A DNA stretch of 13,262 nt, from assembly GCA_021821425.1 (NCBI GenBank), contig JAKACL010000054.1, forward strand, positions 1 through 13,262, given 5' to 3'. The stretch is from Pseudomonadota bacterium. Its GTDB lineage: Bacteria > Pseudomonadota > Gammaproteobacteria > Burkholderiales > Thiobacillaceae. The notes under the pieces are model-generated. The model saw only the letters and a program-made list of their open reading frames with translations. It did not search any database and had not been told where the DNA came from. Below, in pieces: positions 13,258-13,262 of this stretch; position 1 is the first letter of the stretch, and every line of letters begins with the position of its first letter. The translations under genes were made by a program, and so were the position numbers.

Positions 13258-13262
13258 AAATT

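Overview
This window is an ordinary but information-rich stretch of a GC-rich proteobacterial chromosome. Every gene is on the minus strand, so transcription runs from high to low coordinates. The gene order is uup, mnmG (gidA), rsmG (gidB), parA, parB, then atpI-B-E-F-H-A-G-D-C. This order and the protein sequences point to a betaproteobacterium, possibly of the Nitrosomonadales/Thiobacillus type. The lineage is inferred from memory of families, not from a search. Genes of this kind, plus a parS centromere site, usually lie near the chromosome origin, but no origin or dnaA is visible here.

Right part (about 11.3-13.26 kb): uup, an ABC-F ATPase acting on the ribosome, is preceded by a telomere-like 7-bp repeat (AGGGGTT) where its ribosome binding site should be. 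A GC-rich hairpin follows its stop codon. Next comes a perfect 16-bp parS palindrome just upstream of mnmG.

Middle part (about 7.0-11.25 kb): mnmG, rsmG, parA and parB form a tight cluster. Overlaps are 4 bp (mnmG/rsmG), 1 bp (rsmG/parA) and 14 bp (parA/parB), so translational coupling is likely. The products modify tRNA, methylate 16S rRNA and segregate the chromosome. ParB would bind the parS site 3.4 kb upstream.

Left part (1 to about 6.94 kb): a complete F-type ATP synthase operon, except that atpC runs off the left edge. Membrane sector genes (atpB, atpE, atpF) come first and the F1 genes follow. All nucleotide-binding motifs, the subunit a arginine and the subunit c aspartate are intact, and the enzyme looks proton-coupled. 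Several intergenic structures may set subunit stoichiometry: a strong hairpin between atpI and atpB, a G-poor U-rich leader before atpE, a weak terminator-like element after atpE, and two inverted arrays of a 7-bp repeat between atpD and atpC.

No novel enzyme system, mobile element, CRISPR array or RNA gene was found, and no gene-free stretch exceeds about 100 bases. The most interesting items are the two loci of G-rich heptad repeats, which share a period and an AGG core, and the parS site embedded beside mnmG.
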